Below are positions 1 to 7,802 of a DNA stretch of 64,000 nt, piece after piece. Positions within the stretch are counted from its first letter, which is position 1. Every line of letters begins with the position of its first letter. The translations under genes and the position numbers were made by a program. The notes under the pieces are model-generated. The model saw only the letters and a program-made list of their open reading frames with translations. It was not told the origin of the DNA and ran no database searches. Source of the stretch: DTHT01 sp037444625 (GTDB lineage Bacteria; Acidobacteriota; Terriglobia; Bryobacterales; Bryobacteraceae); the NCBI GenBank assembly GCA_037444625.1, contig JBBIMA010000019.1, positions 3,306 to 67,305 on the forward strand, in the 5' to 3' direction.

Positions 1-1143
1 CCCACCGGGGTGGGCAAGACGGAGATCGCGCGGCGCCTGGCGCGTCTGGCCAACTCCCCCTTCCTGAAGGTCGAGGCCAGCAAGTTCACCGAGGTCGGCT
101 ACGTGGGCCGGGACGTCGAGTCCATGATCCGCGACCTGGTGGAGATCGCCATTGACATGGTGCGCGAGGAGCGGGCCGAGGAGGTCGGAGACCGGGCCGA
201 GCGCAACGCCGAGGACCGCCTGCTCGAGCTGCTCATGCCCTCCCAACCCGAGGGCAGCGAAAGCGTCGAGCGCACGCGCGAAAAACTGCGCGAGCGCCTG
301 CGGGCGGGCAAGCTGGACGACCGGATCGTCGAGATTGACGTGCGCGAACCCGGCCCCACCTTCCAGATCACCACCAGCACCGGGGTGGAGGAAATGGACG
401 TCTCGATCCGCGACATGCTGCCCGGGCTGTTCGGCGGCCGCACCCGCAAGCGCAAGATGCGGGTCAGCGAGGCGCTGGACTATCTCACCCAGGAGGAGGA
501 GCAGAAGCTGATTGACATGGACCAGGTCACCCGCGTGGCCCTGGAGCGGGTGGAGCGCAACGGCATCATCTTCCTGGACGAGATTGACAAGATCGCCGGG
601 CGCGAGAGCGGCCACGGCCCGGACGTCAGCCGCGAGGGCGTGCAGCGCGACATCCTGCCCATCGTCGAGGGCACCACGGTCAACACCCGCTACGGCTTCG
701 TGCGCACCGATCACATCCTGTTCATCGCCGCCGGGGCCTTCCACGTCTCCAAGCCCAGCGACTTGATCCCCGAGCTGCAAGGGCGCTTCCCCATCCGCGT
801 CGAGCTGAAGCCCCTCACCGAGGAGGACTTCATCCGCATCCTCAAGGAGCCCAAGAACGCCCTCATCAAGCAGTACACCGCCCTGCTGGAAACCGAGGGC
901 ATCAAGCTCACCTTCACCGACGACGCCCTGGAGGAGGTGGCCCGCTACGCCGCCCGGGTCAACGAAAGCACCGAGAACATCGGCGCCCGACGCCTGCACA
1001 CCATCATGGAGAAAGTGCTCGAAGAGATCTCCTTCGAAGGACCGGACCTGAAGAAGAAGCACGTGCGCATTGACGCCGCTTACGTCCGCCGCCAGTTGGC
1101 CGACATCATCAAGGACCAGGACCTGACCCGGTATATCCTGTGA
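1..1143 (+). CDS. hslU: ATP-dependent protease ATPase subunit HslU (ClpY), 5' truncated
   Basis: The reading frame is open from base 1, where the codons give PTGVGKTE, the end of a Walker A loop, so the true start lies upstream. About 380 residues are visible. They include the pore-loop segment GYVGRD (about visible residues 32-37), a large inserted I-domain rich in Arg and Glu, Walker B IIFLDEID (about 190), the sensor/arginine-finger segment GRFPIRVEL (about 261), and the C-terminal RYIL tail that in this family docks into HslV. HslU unfolds cytoplasmic proteins for the HslV peptidase; hslV would be expected just upstream. The next gene starts within its stop codon (GTGA overlap). Identification is firm; only the 5' end is missing. 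Confidence 0.97.
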   Translation, partial: PTGVGKTEIARRLARLANSPFLKVEASKFTEVGYVGRDVESMIRDLVEIAIDMVREERAEEVGDRAERNAEDRLLELLMPSQPEGSESVERTREKLRERLRAGKLDDRIVEIDVREPGPTFQITTSTGVEEMDVSIRDMLPGLFGGRTRKRKMRVSEALDYLTQEEEQKLIDMDQVTRVALERVERNGIIFLDEIDKIAGRESGHGPDVSREGVQRDILPIVEGTTVNTRYGFVRTDHILFIAAGAFHVSKPSDLIPELQGRFPIRVELKPLTEEDFIRILKEPKNALIKQYTALLETEGIKLTFTDDALEEVARYAARVNESTENIGARRLHTIMEKVLEEISFEGPDLKKKHVRIDAAYVRRQLADIIKDQDLTRYIL

Positions 1144-2132
1144 GCCGCCCGCCGCTGCTCGTGCTTGCCGCCCTGTTGCTGGAGGCCGGTTGCGGTTCGC
1201 CGGGCGATCCCCTGCCGCCCTCCTTGAACATCCCCGAGCGCATCGCCGACCTGCGCGCCGAGCAATACGGCGACCGAATCCTGGTCCGCTTCACCCTGCC
1301 GGAGCTGACCACCGACGGGGTGGCGCTGCGCAAGCTGCGGGCCGTCGAGCTGCGCGCCGGACCGGCCCCCGAGGGCGGCTTTGACATTCACCGCTGGGCT
1401 GCCCAAGCCGAAACCATACCGGTGGAGGCCGCGGCGCCCGGCCCGGCGAAGGCGGAGCTGCCCGCCCGGCCCTGGGTGGGCCGCGAGCTCATCCTGGGCG
1501 TCCGTGCGGCGGGTCCCAAGGGACGCTTCAGCGAGTGGTCCAACCTGGCGGTCCTGCCTGTGATCGAGCCGCTGACGCCGCCGGCCGGCCTGAAAGCCGA
1601 GGCCGCGCCCGAGGGCGTCCGCCTGAGCTGGACGCCGGCGGACCGCCCGGGCGTCCGCTTCCGCCTGTGGCGCCGCGGGCCCGGGCAGCAGGAGGCGGAG
1701 CGGCTGGGCGAGACCGATACCCCGGCGTTCACCGACGCATCCGCCGAGTTCGGGCGGCGCTGGGAGTATTCGCTGCAGGCCGTGCTGCGCAGCGGCGAGG
1801 CGGAAGCGGTCAGCCCGCCCTGCGCCCCCCTCGCCGTCACGCCCGAGGACCGCTTCCCGCCCGCCATCCCCTCCGGCCTGCGGGCCGTGGCCGGGGCCGA
1901 CGGCGTCGAGCTGCTCTGGGATCGCAACCAGGAAAGCGACCTGCGCGGTTACTACGTCTGGCGGGCCTTGGAGGACGGCCCGCTGGAACGCCTCAGCCCG
2001 TTGCTGGAGCTGCCCGGCTTTTCCGATCGCGACGTCCAATCCGGCAAACGCTATCGCTACGCGGTCTCGGCCGCGGATGCCCGCGGCAACCAGAGCCCGC
2101 CATCTTCTGCTGTGGAGGTCATAGCCCCTTGA
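1140..2132 (+). CDS. Fibronectin type III domain protein, probable lipoprotein
   Basis: This encodes 330 residues from a GTG that overlaps the hslU stop by 4 nt. The N-terminus is a short hydrophobic stretch ending in LEAGC. That resembles a lipobox, but Glu at -3 is unusual, so lipidation is only likely. The rest is beta-rich, with two or three fn3-like modules: strands such as VRLSWTPAD and VELLWDRN, and the Y-x-Y-x-V pattern YRYAVSAAD near the C-terminus. There are no catalytic motifs. fn3 proteins of this kind usually act in the cell envelope. It is translationally coupled to hslU upstream and to the FAH-family gene downstream, but no functional link is evident. Confidence 0.7.
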   Translation: MSRPPLLVLAALLLEAGCGSPGDPLPPSLNIPERIADLRAEQYGDRILVRFTLPELTTDGVALRKLRAVELRAGPAPEGGFDIHRWAAQAETIPVEAAAPGPAKAELPARPWVGRELILGVRAAGPKGRFSEWSNLAVLPVIEPLTPPAGLKAEAAPEGVRLSWTPADRPGVRFRLWRRGPGQQEAERLGETDTPAFTDASAEFGRRWEYSLQAVLRSGEAEAVSPPCAPLAVTPEDRFPPAIPSGLRAVAGADGVELLWDRNQESDLRGYYVWRALEDGPLERLSPLLELPGFSDRDVQSGKRYRYAVSAADARGNQSPPSSAVEVIAP

Positions 2133-2926
2133 AACTCGTTCGCTTCAGCCTGGATCCGGCCTTGCCCGCCACCGCGGCCGACTCTTCGCCCCTGGTGAAG
2201 TACGGCCTGCTGGAGGAGGATACCGTCTTGGAGACCGATGCGGTCTGGTCGGTCCGCACCGGCGCCCAATGGCCGCTGAGCCGCGTGCGCCTGCTGCCGC
2301 CCTGCCGGCCCACCAAGATCGTCTGCGTAGGCCGCAATTACCACGAGCACGCCAAGGAGCTCGACAACCCGGTGCCCGCCGAGCCGCTGATCTTCTTGAA
2401 GCCTCCCTCGGCGCTGGCCGCGCCGGGCGATCCGATCCTGCTGCCCCGCCTGTCCTCGCGCGTGGATCACGAGGGCGAGCTGGGCGTCGTCATCGGCCGC
2501 AGAGCGCGCTACCTGAGCGAGGACCAGGCGGCCGAATACATCCTCGGCTACACCTGCGTCAACGACGTCACGGCCCGCGACCTTCAGAAGAAAGACGGCC
2601 AGTGGACCCGGGCCAAGGGCTTCGACACCTTCTGCCCCGCGGGTCCCTGGATCGTGCCGCGCCGCGAGCTGTCCGCCCAGCAGGTGCGGCTGCGCACCTG
2701 GGTCAACGGCCGGCTCCGCCAGGACGCCTCGACCGCCGAGATGGTTTTCTCGATCGCCCGCATCCTGGCCCACATCACGGCCGTGATGACGCTGGAGCCG
2801 GGCGATCTGGTGGCCACCGGCACGCCGGCCGGCATCGGCCCGCTGGCGCCGGGCGACCTGGTGCGGGTCGAAATCGAAGGCATCGGCGCGCTGGAGAACC
2901 CGGTCCAGGCCGAGCCGGCGGGTTGA
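2129..2926 (+). CDS. Fumarylacetoacetate hydrolase (FAH) family protein
   Basis: This encodes 265 residues from a TTG at 2129 that overlaps the previous stop; GGAGG at 2114-2118 is a usable Shine-Dalgarno. The protein carries FAH-fold signatures: VCVGRNYHEHAKEL (about 67-80), a D-H-E-G-E-L metal-binding segment, the GYTCVNDVTARD block, and the C-terminal PGDLVATGTPAGIG block. In this family an Asp/Glu cluster binds Mg2+ or Mn2+, and members cleave or isomerise C-C bonds in acylpyruvates or ring-cleavage products. The exact substrate cannot be read from sequence. The enolase-superfamily gene just downstream suggests a small carbohydrate- or aromatic-acid catabolic pair. Confidence 0.92.
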   Translation: MKLVRFSLDPALPATAADSSPLVKYGLLEEDTVLETDAVWSVRTGAQWPLSRVRLLPPCRPTKIVCVGRNYHEHAKELDNPVPAEPLIFLKPPSALAAPGDPILLPRLSSRVDHEGELGVVIGRRARYLSEDQAAEYILGYTCVNDVTARDLQKKDGQWTRAKGFDTFCPAGPWIVPRRELSAQQVRLRTWVNGRLRQDASTAEMVFSIARILAHITAVMTLEPGDLVATGTPAGIGPLAPGDLVRVEIEGIGALENPVQAEPAG

Positions 2927-2936
2927 ACCCCCGGGT

Positions 2937-2942
2937 TAAGAT
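2937..2942 (+). promoter_or_regulatory. Candidate -10 element (TAAGAT) for the enolase-superfamily gene
   Basis: TAAGAT ends 7 nt before the ATG at 2950, so transcription would begin at or next to the start codon. No Shine-Dalgarno precedes that ATG. I see no clear -35. Confidence 0.4.
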
Positions 2943-2949
2943 GGCTGGC

Positions 2950-4104
2950 ATGAGGATCACCGCCGTCGAGACCTATATCGCGGGCAACCCCTGGAAGAAC
3001 TGGCTCTTCACCCGGGTCCACACCGACGAAGGCATCTACGGCGTGGGCGAGGGCACGCTCAACTACTTCGCCCGCACGGTCGAAGCCGCCATTCACGAGT
3101 TGAAGCCCTTCGTAGTGGGCATGGATCCCTTCCAGATCGAAATCCTCAGCCAGCGGCTCATTCGCGACGTCTACAGCGACGGCGCGCAGATCCATATGTG
3201 CGCGGTGGCGGCCATCGAGATCGCCTGCTGGGACATCATCGGCAAGGCCCTGGGCCAGCCGGTCTACAACCTCTGGGGCGGCCGCTGCCACCGCAAGCTG
3301 CGCGCCTACGCCAACGGCTGGTACCGCGGCCCGCGCACCCCGGAAAGCTTCGCCGAAAAGGCGGCCGAGGTGGCCCGCCGGGGTTACACCGCCCTGAAGT
3401 TCGATCCTTTCGGCGACAACTGGCGCGTGCTGCCCCGCCGGGAATTCGATCTCTCGCTGGAGATCATCCGGGCCGTGCGAGCGGCCGTGGGCGACTCGGT
3501 GGACCTGCTCATCGAGGGCCACTGCCGCTTCAACCCGGCCACCGCGATCGAATTCGCCCGGGCCATGCACCCCTTCCGACCCCTCTGGTTCGAGGAGCCG
3601 GTGCCCCATACCAACATCGCGGCCCTGGTCGAGGTGGCGCGCCGCAGCCCCGTCCCGATCGCCACCGGCGAGAATCTGTTCAACAAGCAGCAGTTCGCCG
3701 AGCTGCTGGCCTACAACGCCGTGAACATCTACCAGCCGGAGCCTTTGAATCTGGGCGGCCTGTTCGCCGCCCGCAAGATCGCCGATATGGTGGACGCGCA
3801 CTACGGCATGATCGCGCCCCACAGCGCCCAGGGGCCGGTCTGCTCGGCCGCCTGCGTGCAACTGAACGCCTCGCTGCCCAATTTCCTCATCCACGAAATC
3901 TTCGACGAATTCAACGAGCCCTGGGAGCGCGACATCGTCACCCACCCGGTCGAGGTGGCCGACGGCTACATCGAGATCCCGGAGCGCCCGGGCCTGGGCA
4001 TTGACCTCAACCTCGAGGAGATCCTCAAGCACCCTTACCAGCCCGAGAACTACTTGCCCCTGTTCAAGCCGGGCTGGGAACGACGCTCGAGCGAGAAAGG
4101 CTGA
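2950..4104 (+). CDS. Mandelate racemase/muconate lactonizing-type enolase superfamily protein
   Basis: This encodes 384 residues. I chose the ATG at 2950 (MRITAVETY, the usual start of this family) because a -10 hexamer ends 7 nt before it; an in-frame ATG at 2941 would add three residues. The fold is an N-terminal capping domain then a TIM barrel: metal-ligand segments LLIEGHCRF, WFEEPVPH and ATGENLF, then APHSAQGPVCSAA, resembling sugar-acid dehydratases (galactonate or gluconate type). In this family abstraction of a proton alpha to a carboxylate is followed by dehydration or epimerisation. The first metal-ligand motif has Glu where many homologues have Asp. The 3' end overlaps the convergent small gene by 41 bp. 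Confidence 0.9.
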   Translation: MRITAVETYIAGNPWKNWLFTRVHTDEGIYGVGEGTLNYFARTVEAAIHELKPFVVGMDPFQIEILSQRLIRDVYSDGAQIHMCAVAAIEIACWDIIGKALGQPVYNLWGGRCHRKLRAYANGWYRGPRTPESFAEKAAEVARRGYTALKFDPFGDNWRVLPRREFDLSLEIIRAVRAAVGDSVDLLIEGHCRFNPATAIEFARAMHPFRPLWFEEPVPHTNIAALVEVARRSPVPIATGENLFNKQQFAELLAYNAVNIYQPEPLNLGGLFAARKIADMVDAHYGMIAPHSAQGPVCSAACVQLNASLPNFLIHEIFDEFNEPWERDIVTHPVEVADGYIEIPERPGLGIDLNLEEILKHPYQPENYLPLFKPGWERRSSEKG

Positions 4105-4306
4105 CCGGGACGCCCAACCGGCGCAGCAGGGAGATCACCTCCTGCTCGCTCAGTCGCGTGGCGTCGAACTCGACCAGCAGCCCGCCGCCGGCGCTTTCGG
4201 GCGTCAGGCGCAGCAGCCCGTAAATGGAGTGGGCCCGCAGCAGACGCTCCAGGGTGGCCGCGTCCGGCGGGCGCAACAGCTCGAGGCGGATTTGCGTCCT
4301 GCTCAT
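4064..4306 (-). CDS. Small hypothetical protein, 80 aa, ferredoxin-fold-like
   Basis: ATG at 4306 overlaps the stop of the upstream TrmJ-like gene (ATGA), so the two are probably translated together. The pattern is beta-alpha-beta-beta-alpha-beta: an RLELL strand, an AATLERLLRAH helix, GLLRLTPES and GGLLVEFD strands, an EQEVISLLRRLG helix and a final PVSLSR strand. This is reminiscent of the small heavy-metal-associated or ACT-like ferredoxin fold, but no C-x-x-C metal motif is present. Its 3' end overlaps the convergent enolase-superfamily gene by 41 bp. I do not recognise a named family. Coding is supported by the coupled start and the sensible fold pattern. Confidence 0.6.
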   Translation of the reverse strand: MSRTQIRLELLRPPDAATLERLLRAHSIYGLLRLTPESAGGGLLVEFDATRLSEQEVISLLRRLGVPVSLSRSSVVPSPA

Positions 4307-5040
4307 GGTTGGTTCCTCGTCAGTTTCCAGAGGATCTGCCGGAACATGCCCGTGAGCGCCTGGGCGTCGCGGGCGGAAAGATCCAGGCGGCGCACCAGGC
4401 GGCGGGTTTTCAAGCCGGTCGAGCCGGCCGTGGGCGGGTTCACATAGCCGCTGCGCCCGAGGACCTCCAGCCACACCTCGGTCAGGCGCTCCAGCGCGCC
4501 GGCCGTTGCGCGCCGCGCGCGCAGAGGGGCGCGGCGGGCGGCCGCGGAGTCCCGCGCCAGCTCGTAAAGACAGACCGCCACCGCCTGCCCCAGATTCATG
4601 GATTCGTGCTCGGGCCGGGTGGGGATGCGCAGCAGCCAGTGGCAGTGGCTCAACTGCTCGTTGGAAAGGCCGAACTTCTCCGAGCCAAACAGCAGCGCCA
4701 CCGGCCCCTGCCTCAAGGCCCGGCGGATCAGGCGGCCGCCCGCCTCCAGGCGTCGCACGGGATGCTGCGGATCGCGGGCGCTCGTCCCGGCGGTGCCCAC
4801 CACCAGCGTGCAATCCGCCACCGCCTCGGCCACGCTCGGGAACTCCCGGGCTGCGGCCAGCAGCGCCGCCGCACCTACCGCCGAGCGCGCCTCGCGGTAG
4901 GCCGCCGCGTAAGGGTTCACCAGCCGCAGGCAAGAGAAGCCGAAGTTGCTCATGGCCCGCGCCGCCGCGCCGATATTCAGCGGATTGCGCGGCTCGACCA
5001 GCACCACGCGCAGCCGATCGCATCCTGTGACTTCCGGCAA
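4303..5040 (-). CDS. SPOUT-class RNA 2'-O-methyltransferase, TrmJ/TrmH-like
   Basis: This encodes 245 residues. The N-terminal motif EPRNPLNIGAAARAMSNFGF (about 16-35) is SPOUT motif 1, and LLFGSEKFGLSNEQL followed by PTRPEHESMNLGQAVAVCLYEL are motifs 2 and 3, which form the SAM-binding trefoil knot. The order and spacing match TrmJ, which methylates the ribose of tRNA position 32, but rRNA or other tRNA targets are possible. The start is TTG at 5040; a -10 TACAAT at 5054-5049 ends 8 nt upstream and no Shine-Dalgarno is present, so the mRNA is probably near-leaderless. The C-terminal extension is Arg-rich and shorter than in E. coli TrmJ. Confidence 0.88.
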   Translation of the reverse strand: MPEVTGCDRLRVVLVEPRNPLNIGAAARAMSNFGFSCLRLVNPYAAAYREARSAVGAAALLAAAREFPSVAEAVADCTLVVGTAGTSARDPQHPVRRLEAGGRLIRRALRQGPVALLFGSEKFGLSNEQLSHCHWLLRIPTRPEHESMNLGQAVAVCLYELARDSAAARRAPLRARRATAGALERLTEVWLEVLGRSGYVNPPTAGSTGLKTRRLVRRLDLSARDAQALTGMFRQILWKLTRNQP

Positions 5041-5048
5041 CGGCCGCT

Positions 5049-5054
5049 ATTGTA
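5049..5054 (-). promoter_or_regulatory. -10 element (TACAAT) for the TrmJ-like gene
   Basis: On the minus strand TACAAT ends 8 nt before the TTG start at 5040. The predicted transcript start is within about 2 nt of the start codon. It lies in the short gap after the aldo/keto reductase gene. Confidence 0.5.
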
Positions 5055-5073
5055 GCGCCGCCCGCTCCAGGCC

Positions 5074-6480
5074 CTACCAGGGCGGCCGCTCGGTGGAGGC
5101 CTCCACGCGCACCGGCTCGTCGCCCACCATGTAGGAGGGCAAGGGCAGCGACAGCGGCGCGCTGCTGGTTTGGGGGCGGAAGGGAACCCAGGCCCGCAGC
5201 TCCGGTCCCGAGTAAATCTTGTAGGAGCGGATCGGCTCGCCGGCCGCGAAGCCGGTCGTCCAGCGCACCCAGACCCGGTCCCCGTCTTGCTCGACCTTGG
5301 GCGGCGGCGGATGCACCAGCCCCCGCGCCGCCTCCTGGAAGTAATTGGTCCCGGTTCCGTGCCGCTCGGCCACCGCGCTCTCGATGCGCTGCCGCTCGGC
5401 CTCCGAGGCTCGGTCCTGGACCGCGGCCGCCAGGTTGTGGGCGATCTGATCGTTCTCCGGGCGCTCCCGGTCCACCCGCGCGACGCCGGCGATCGCCACC
5501 GCCACCCCCGGAACCGAGAGCGGATAGCGGATCAGGTCCGCACTGTCCACTCCGCCCGGCACGCCCACCGTGCGGATCAACTCGCCCGTCTGGCGCGGCT
5601 GGCGCTGCATCCCCGTGTAAATGCCCCCGGCCGAGAAGATCTTCATGGCGATGATGCCCATGCCTTTGGCCAGCGCCGGCGGAATCACGTTGTACTGGTG
5701 GGACAAGTAGCGCCGGTCGTTGGCGTTCAGCGCCACCAGCAGGGTGTCCAGGATGTTCAGCTCGTCCCGCTGGATGGCGTACATCAACACGGGCGAACTC
5801 AGATGCCCGGTGATGCCGATGTGCCGCACCCAGCGCCGGTACTCCGGGTTCAGACCGGTGAAATTGGTGCCGTCGCGGTAATCCAGCAGGCCGGCCAGAG
5901 CGCCGATGCGGTCCGGCATCTTGCCCCCGCGCAGCTCCAGCGCCTCGTAGATCTGATCCACCTGCTGCTGGGTGGTGAGGTTGTGGATCTGAATCAGGTC
6001 CAGATAGGCGTTGTCGGGAACCCAGCCCTGGCCGTCTCCGAACATCTGGGTCAGCGACCGGCGCAGTTCGCTGACGGCGGTGGCGGCCTGGGGACGGCTC
6101 CGATCGAAGGCGTAGCGCTGCCCGGTCTTGCTGGCGATGAAGAGCCGCTCGCGCAAGGCCGGCTCGTGGTCCGGGTGGCCGGGCGTGATGCGCAGCTTCC
6201 AGAAAGCCTGCCCGTAAAGGGACTGGCTGGGGCCGTAGGCGTTGGCCGAGTCCAGGTAGTTGACGCCCAGCTCGATGGCCCGCACGATGATGTCCACCGA
6301 CTCGGCCTCCGAGGCGGGAAACTGGAGCGCTCCTTGGCCGCCCAGTCCGAAGGGCGTCACCCAGCGTCCCGTCCGTCCCAACGTGCGGTGGGCCAGGGCC
6401 GGAAGGGGCGCCGCCGCCCGCGCCCGCCCCGCCAGCGCCCCCGCGCCCAGCACCTCCAAGATTTGCCGGCGAGTGAGCAT
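5074..6480 (-). CDS. Tat-exported aldo/keto reductase family protein with C-terminal extension
   Basis: This encodes 468 residues. The N-terminus MLTRRQILEVLGAGALAG is a twin-arginine signal, so export of a folded enzyme is predicted. The barrel carries the AKR catalytic tetrad in context: Asp and Tyr in YLDSANAYG, Lys in ASKTG, His in IQIHN. The region after about residue 390 (DGDRVWVRWTTG and IRSYKIYSG) looks like a fused fn3-type beta domain. I chose ATG 6480 rather than 6486 because a -10 TAGACT ends 6 nt before it. AKRs reduce carbonyls with NADPH; substrate unknown. Tat-exported AKRs are common in Acidobacteriota and Planctomycetes. Confidence 0.88.
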   Translation of the reverse strand: MLTRRQILEVLGAGALAGRARAAAPLPALAHRTLGRTGRWVTPFGLGGQGALQFPASEAESVDIIVRAIELGVNYLDSANAYGPSQSLYGQAFWKLRITPGHPDHEPALRERLFIASKTGQRYAFDRSRPQAATAVSELRRSLTQMFGDGQGWVPDNAYLDLIQIHNLTTQQQVDQIYEALELRGGKMPDRIGALAGLLDYRDGTNFTGLNPEYRRWVRHIGITGHLSSPVLMYAIQRDELNILDTLLVALNANDRRYLSHQYNVIPPALAKGMGIIAMKIFSAGGIYTGMQRQPRQTGELIRTVGVPGGVDSADLIRYPLSVPGVAVAIAGVARVDRERPENDQIAHNLAAAVQDRASEAERQRIESAVAERHGTGTNYFQEAARGLVHPPPPKVEQDGDRVWVRWTTGFAAGEPIRSYKIYSGPELRAWVPFRPQTSSAPLSLPLPSYMVGDEPVRVEASTERPPW

Positions 6481-6486
6481 GACCAT

Positions 6487-6492
6487 AGTCTA
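6487..6492 (-). promoter_or_regulatory. -10 element (TAGACT) for the Tat aldo/keto reductase
   Basis: TAGACT on the minus strand ends 6 nt before ATG 6480, placing the transcript start at that ATG (leaderless). The alternative ATG at 6486 would abut the -10 and so could not be within the transcript. Confidence 0.5.
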
Positions 6493-6531
6493 CCGCCGGG
6501 GGCGGCGCCGGCCCGAGGGTCGCCGCCCCCC

Positions 6532-7356
6532 TCAGCCGCCCATGAACCAGCCCGCCCGGGCGTGCACGTAGTCGCCGAACCGGCGCATGAAAGCCATCTC
6601 GTCCTCGGCCAGCGGGCCGCGTGCCACCTCCCGCAGGTTCTCCCGCAGCTCGGCTTCGCTTCCCGGCGCGGTCAAGGCCACGTGCACGTGCGGGTTCGAC
6701 AGCACGAAGCGGTAGCACTGGCCGGCGGTGGCCGTCGGCTCCTCAGCCGGCCAGCCCCGGGGGCGAACCAGCAGCTTCCCCCAGCGCGTCGCCGTGTAGC
6801 TCACCACCCCGGTGTTATGGCGGGACACATGCGGGAACACCTCGCTCTCAGCCCCGCGGTGCGCGGCATTGTAGCGGACCATCAGCACATCCACCGCCCC
6901 TTGGGCCGCCAGCTCCCCCGCCAGCTTCCGGTCGTGACAGGAGACCGCCACCGCCCGCACCCGCGGATCCGCCCGCAACCGGGCCAGTTCCTCGCGCACG
7001 CGCGGCCCGAAATGGCGGGGCTTCATCACCCCCAGGAAGTGGAACACGTCAATGTAATCGGTCCGCAGGCGCCGCAGAGCTTTTTCGAGCGAGCGCTTCA
7101 GCGGCGTGTGCCAGAGCACCCAGTTGTAGGCCCCGGTAGCGATCAGGATCTGTTCGCGGCGGTCGGCGTTCAGCTCCCGGATCACGCGCGTCATATGCGT
7201 GTCCACGGCGTAACAGAACAGGTAGTTCATCCCCGCGTCCAGCCCGGCGCGCACCGTGCGCTCCCCGGGGCGGTAGGAAGCCGACAGGCCCAGACGGAAT
7301 ACCCTGCGGCCGGTCGCTCCCAGCGTTGTGGTCAGAAAATCCGAAGCAGCGCTCAC
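6532..7356 (-). CDS. Aldo/keto reductase-like protein
   Basis: This encodes 274 residues from a GTG at 7356. The frame stays open much further upstream, but that part runs antisense across the cobalamin riboswitch and has no protein-like character. Recognisable AKR-barrel elements are GLSASYRPGERTVRAGLDAGMNYL (split here as start strand and helix), the K/R-rich EQILIATGAYNW strand, LRRLRTDYIDVFHFLG, and VRAVAVSCHDRKLAGEL. The canonical D-x-x-x-Y tetrad is altered: DAGMNYLFCYAVD replaces D-T-A-x-x-Y, and the usual H is in DVFHF. It may therefore be a divergent or altered-activity AKR. It is the same strand as the neighbouring AKR, with a 51-nt gap. Confidence 0.78.
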   Translation of the reverse strand: MSAASDFLTTTLGATGRRVFRLGLSASYRPGERTVRAGLDAGMNYLFCYAVDTHMTRVIRELNADRREQILIATGAYNWVLWHTPLKRSLEKALRRLRTDYIDVFHFLGVMKPRHFGPRVREELARLRADPRVRAVAVSCHDRKLAGELAAQGAVDVLMVRYNAAHRGAESEVFPHVSRHNTGVVSYTATRWGKLLVRPRGWPAEEPTATAGQCYRFVLSNPHVHVALTAPGSEAELRENLREVARGPLAEDEMAFMRRFGDYVHARAGWFMGG

Positions 7357-7529
7357 CGTCCGCCACCCCCAAGCCCGGACCGCGTCGGCAGAGTTCCGGA
7401 CAACTCCAATGTACACCGCCGCCCCGGGGCCGCAGGCTTGTTCCCGCCTCCCGCTCGGCTCGAGCCCCGGCGGAGGCCGGGCGCAGGCCGCCGCACGGAG
7501 CTCGGCCGTGCCGCCCGGCCCGGCTTTGC

Positions 7530-7535
7530 TATACT
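7530..7535 (+). promoter_or_regulatory. -10 element (TATACT) for the B12 uptake operon
   Basis: TATACT in the context GCTATACT lies about 10 nt before the first conserved part of the riboswitch, putting transcript start near 7542. I see no good -35. Confidence 0.5.
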
Positions 7536-7544
7536 CGGTCTGGT

Positions 7545-7722
7545 CGCCCAAAGGGCGGCCCTCACCTGCGGGCGAGGAATGAACGGGAAGGCGGTGCGAA
7601 TCCGCCACTGCCCCGCAACTGTGAGCGACCCTGAAACAGGGCCGCGCAGTCACTGCCTTCGGGCGGGAAGGCTGCGCACCCGCTGCGCGGGAAAGGCCCG
7701 GTCGCAAGTCAGGAGACCGGTT
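7545..7722 (+). ncRNA. Cobalamin (adenosylcobalamin-type) riboswitch
   Basis: Conserved parts occur in the right order: an opening GGTCGCCC stem region, GGGAAGGCGGTGCGAATCCG at about 7584-7603, the core CACTGCCCCGCAACTGTGAGC at about 7606-7626, a variable hairpin, and the B12 box GCAAGTCAGGAGACCGG at 7704-7720. The next gene is a BtuB-like receptor followed by B12-type ABC transporter genes, the classic context. A GC-rich imperfect hairpin (about 7738-7765) between the box and the gene's Shine-Dalgarno could be the expression platform, by sequestration or termination. No U-run follows it, so translational control is more likely. Confidence 0.97.
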
Positions 7723-7802
7723 CCTCGCCGGAGATTCGCGGCGCCGGCCCAGCCGGGCGGCGCGGATCGCGATGAGTGAAACGTTCCGAGGGAGAACGAC
7801 TC

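Noticed and set aside
4064..6718. 884-codon open frame on the minus strand spanning the TrmJ-like and aldo/keto reductase genes
   Set aside because: Only its last 80 codons are a plausible gene. The remainder is Arg/Gly/Pro/Ala-rich shadow of the real frames, typical of high-GC DNA.
7357..7707. N-terminal extension of the AKR-like protein to 7707
   Set aside because: That stretch is antisense to the cobalamin riboswitch and B12 operon promoter and is low-complexity.
5170..7779. 869-codon open frame on the plus strand
   Set aside because: It is antisense to two aldo/keto reductase-like genes and crosses the cobalamin riboswitch. Composition is His/Arg/Pro/Gln-rich without any domain.
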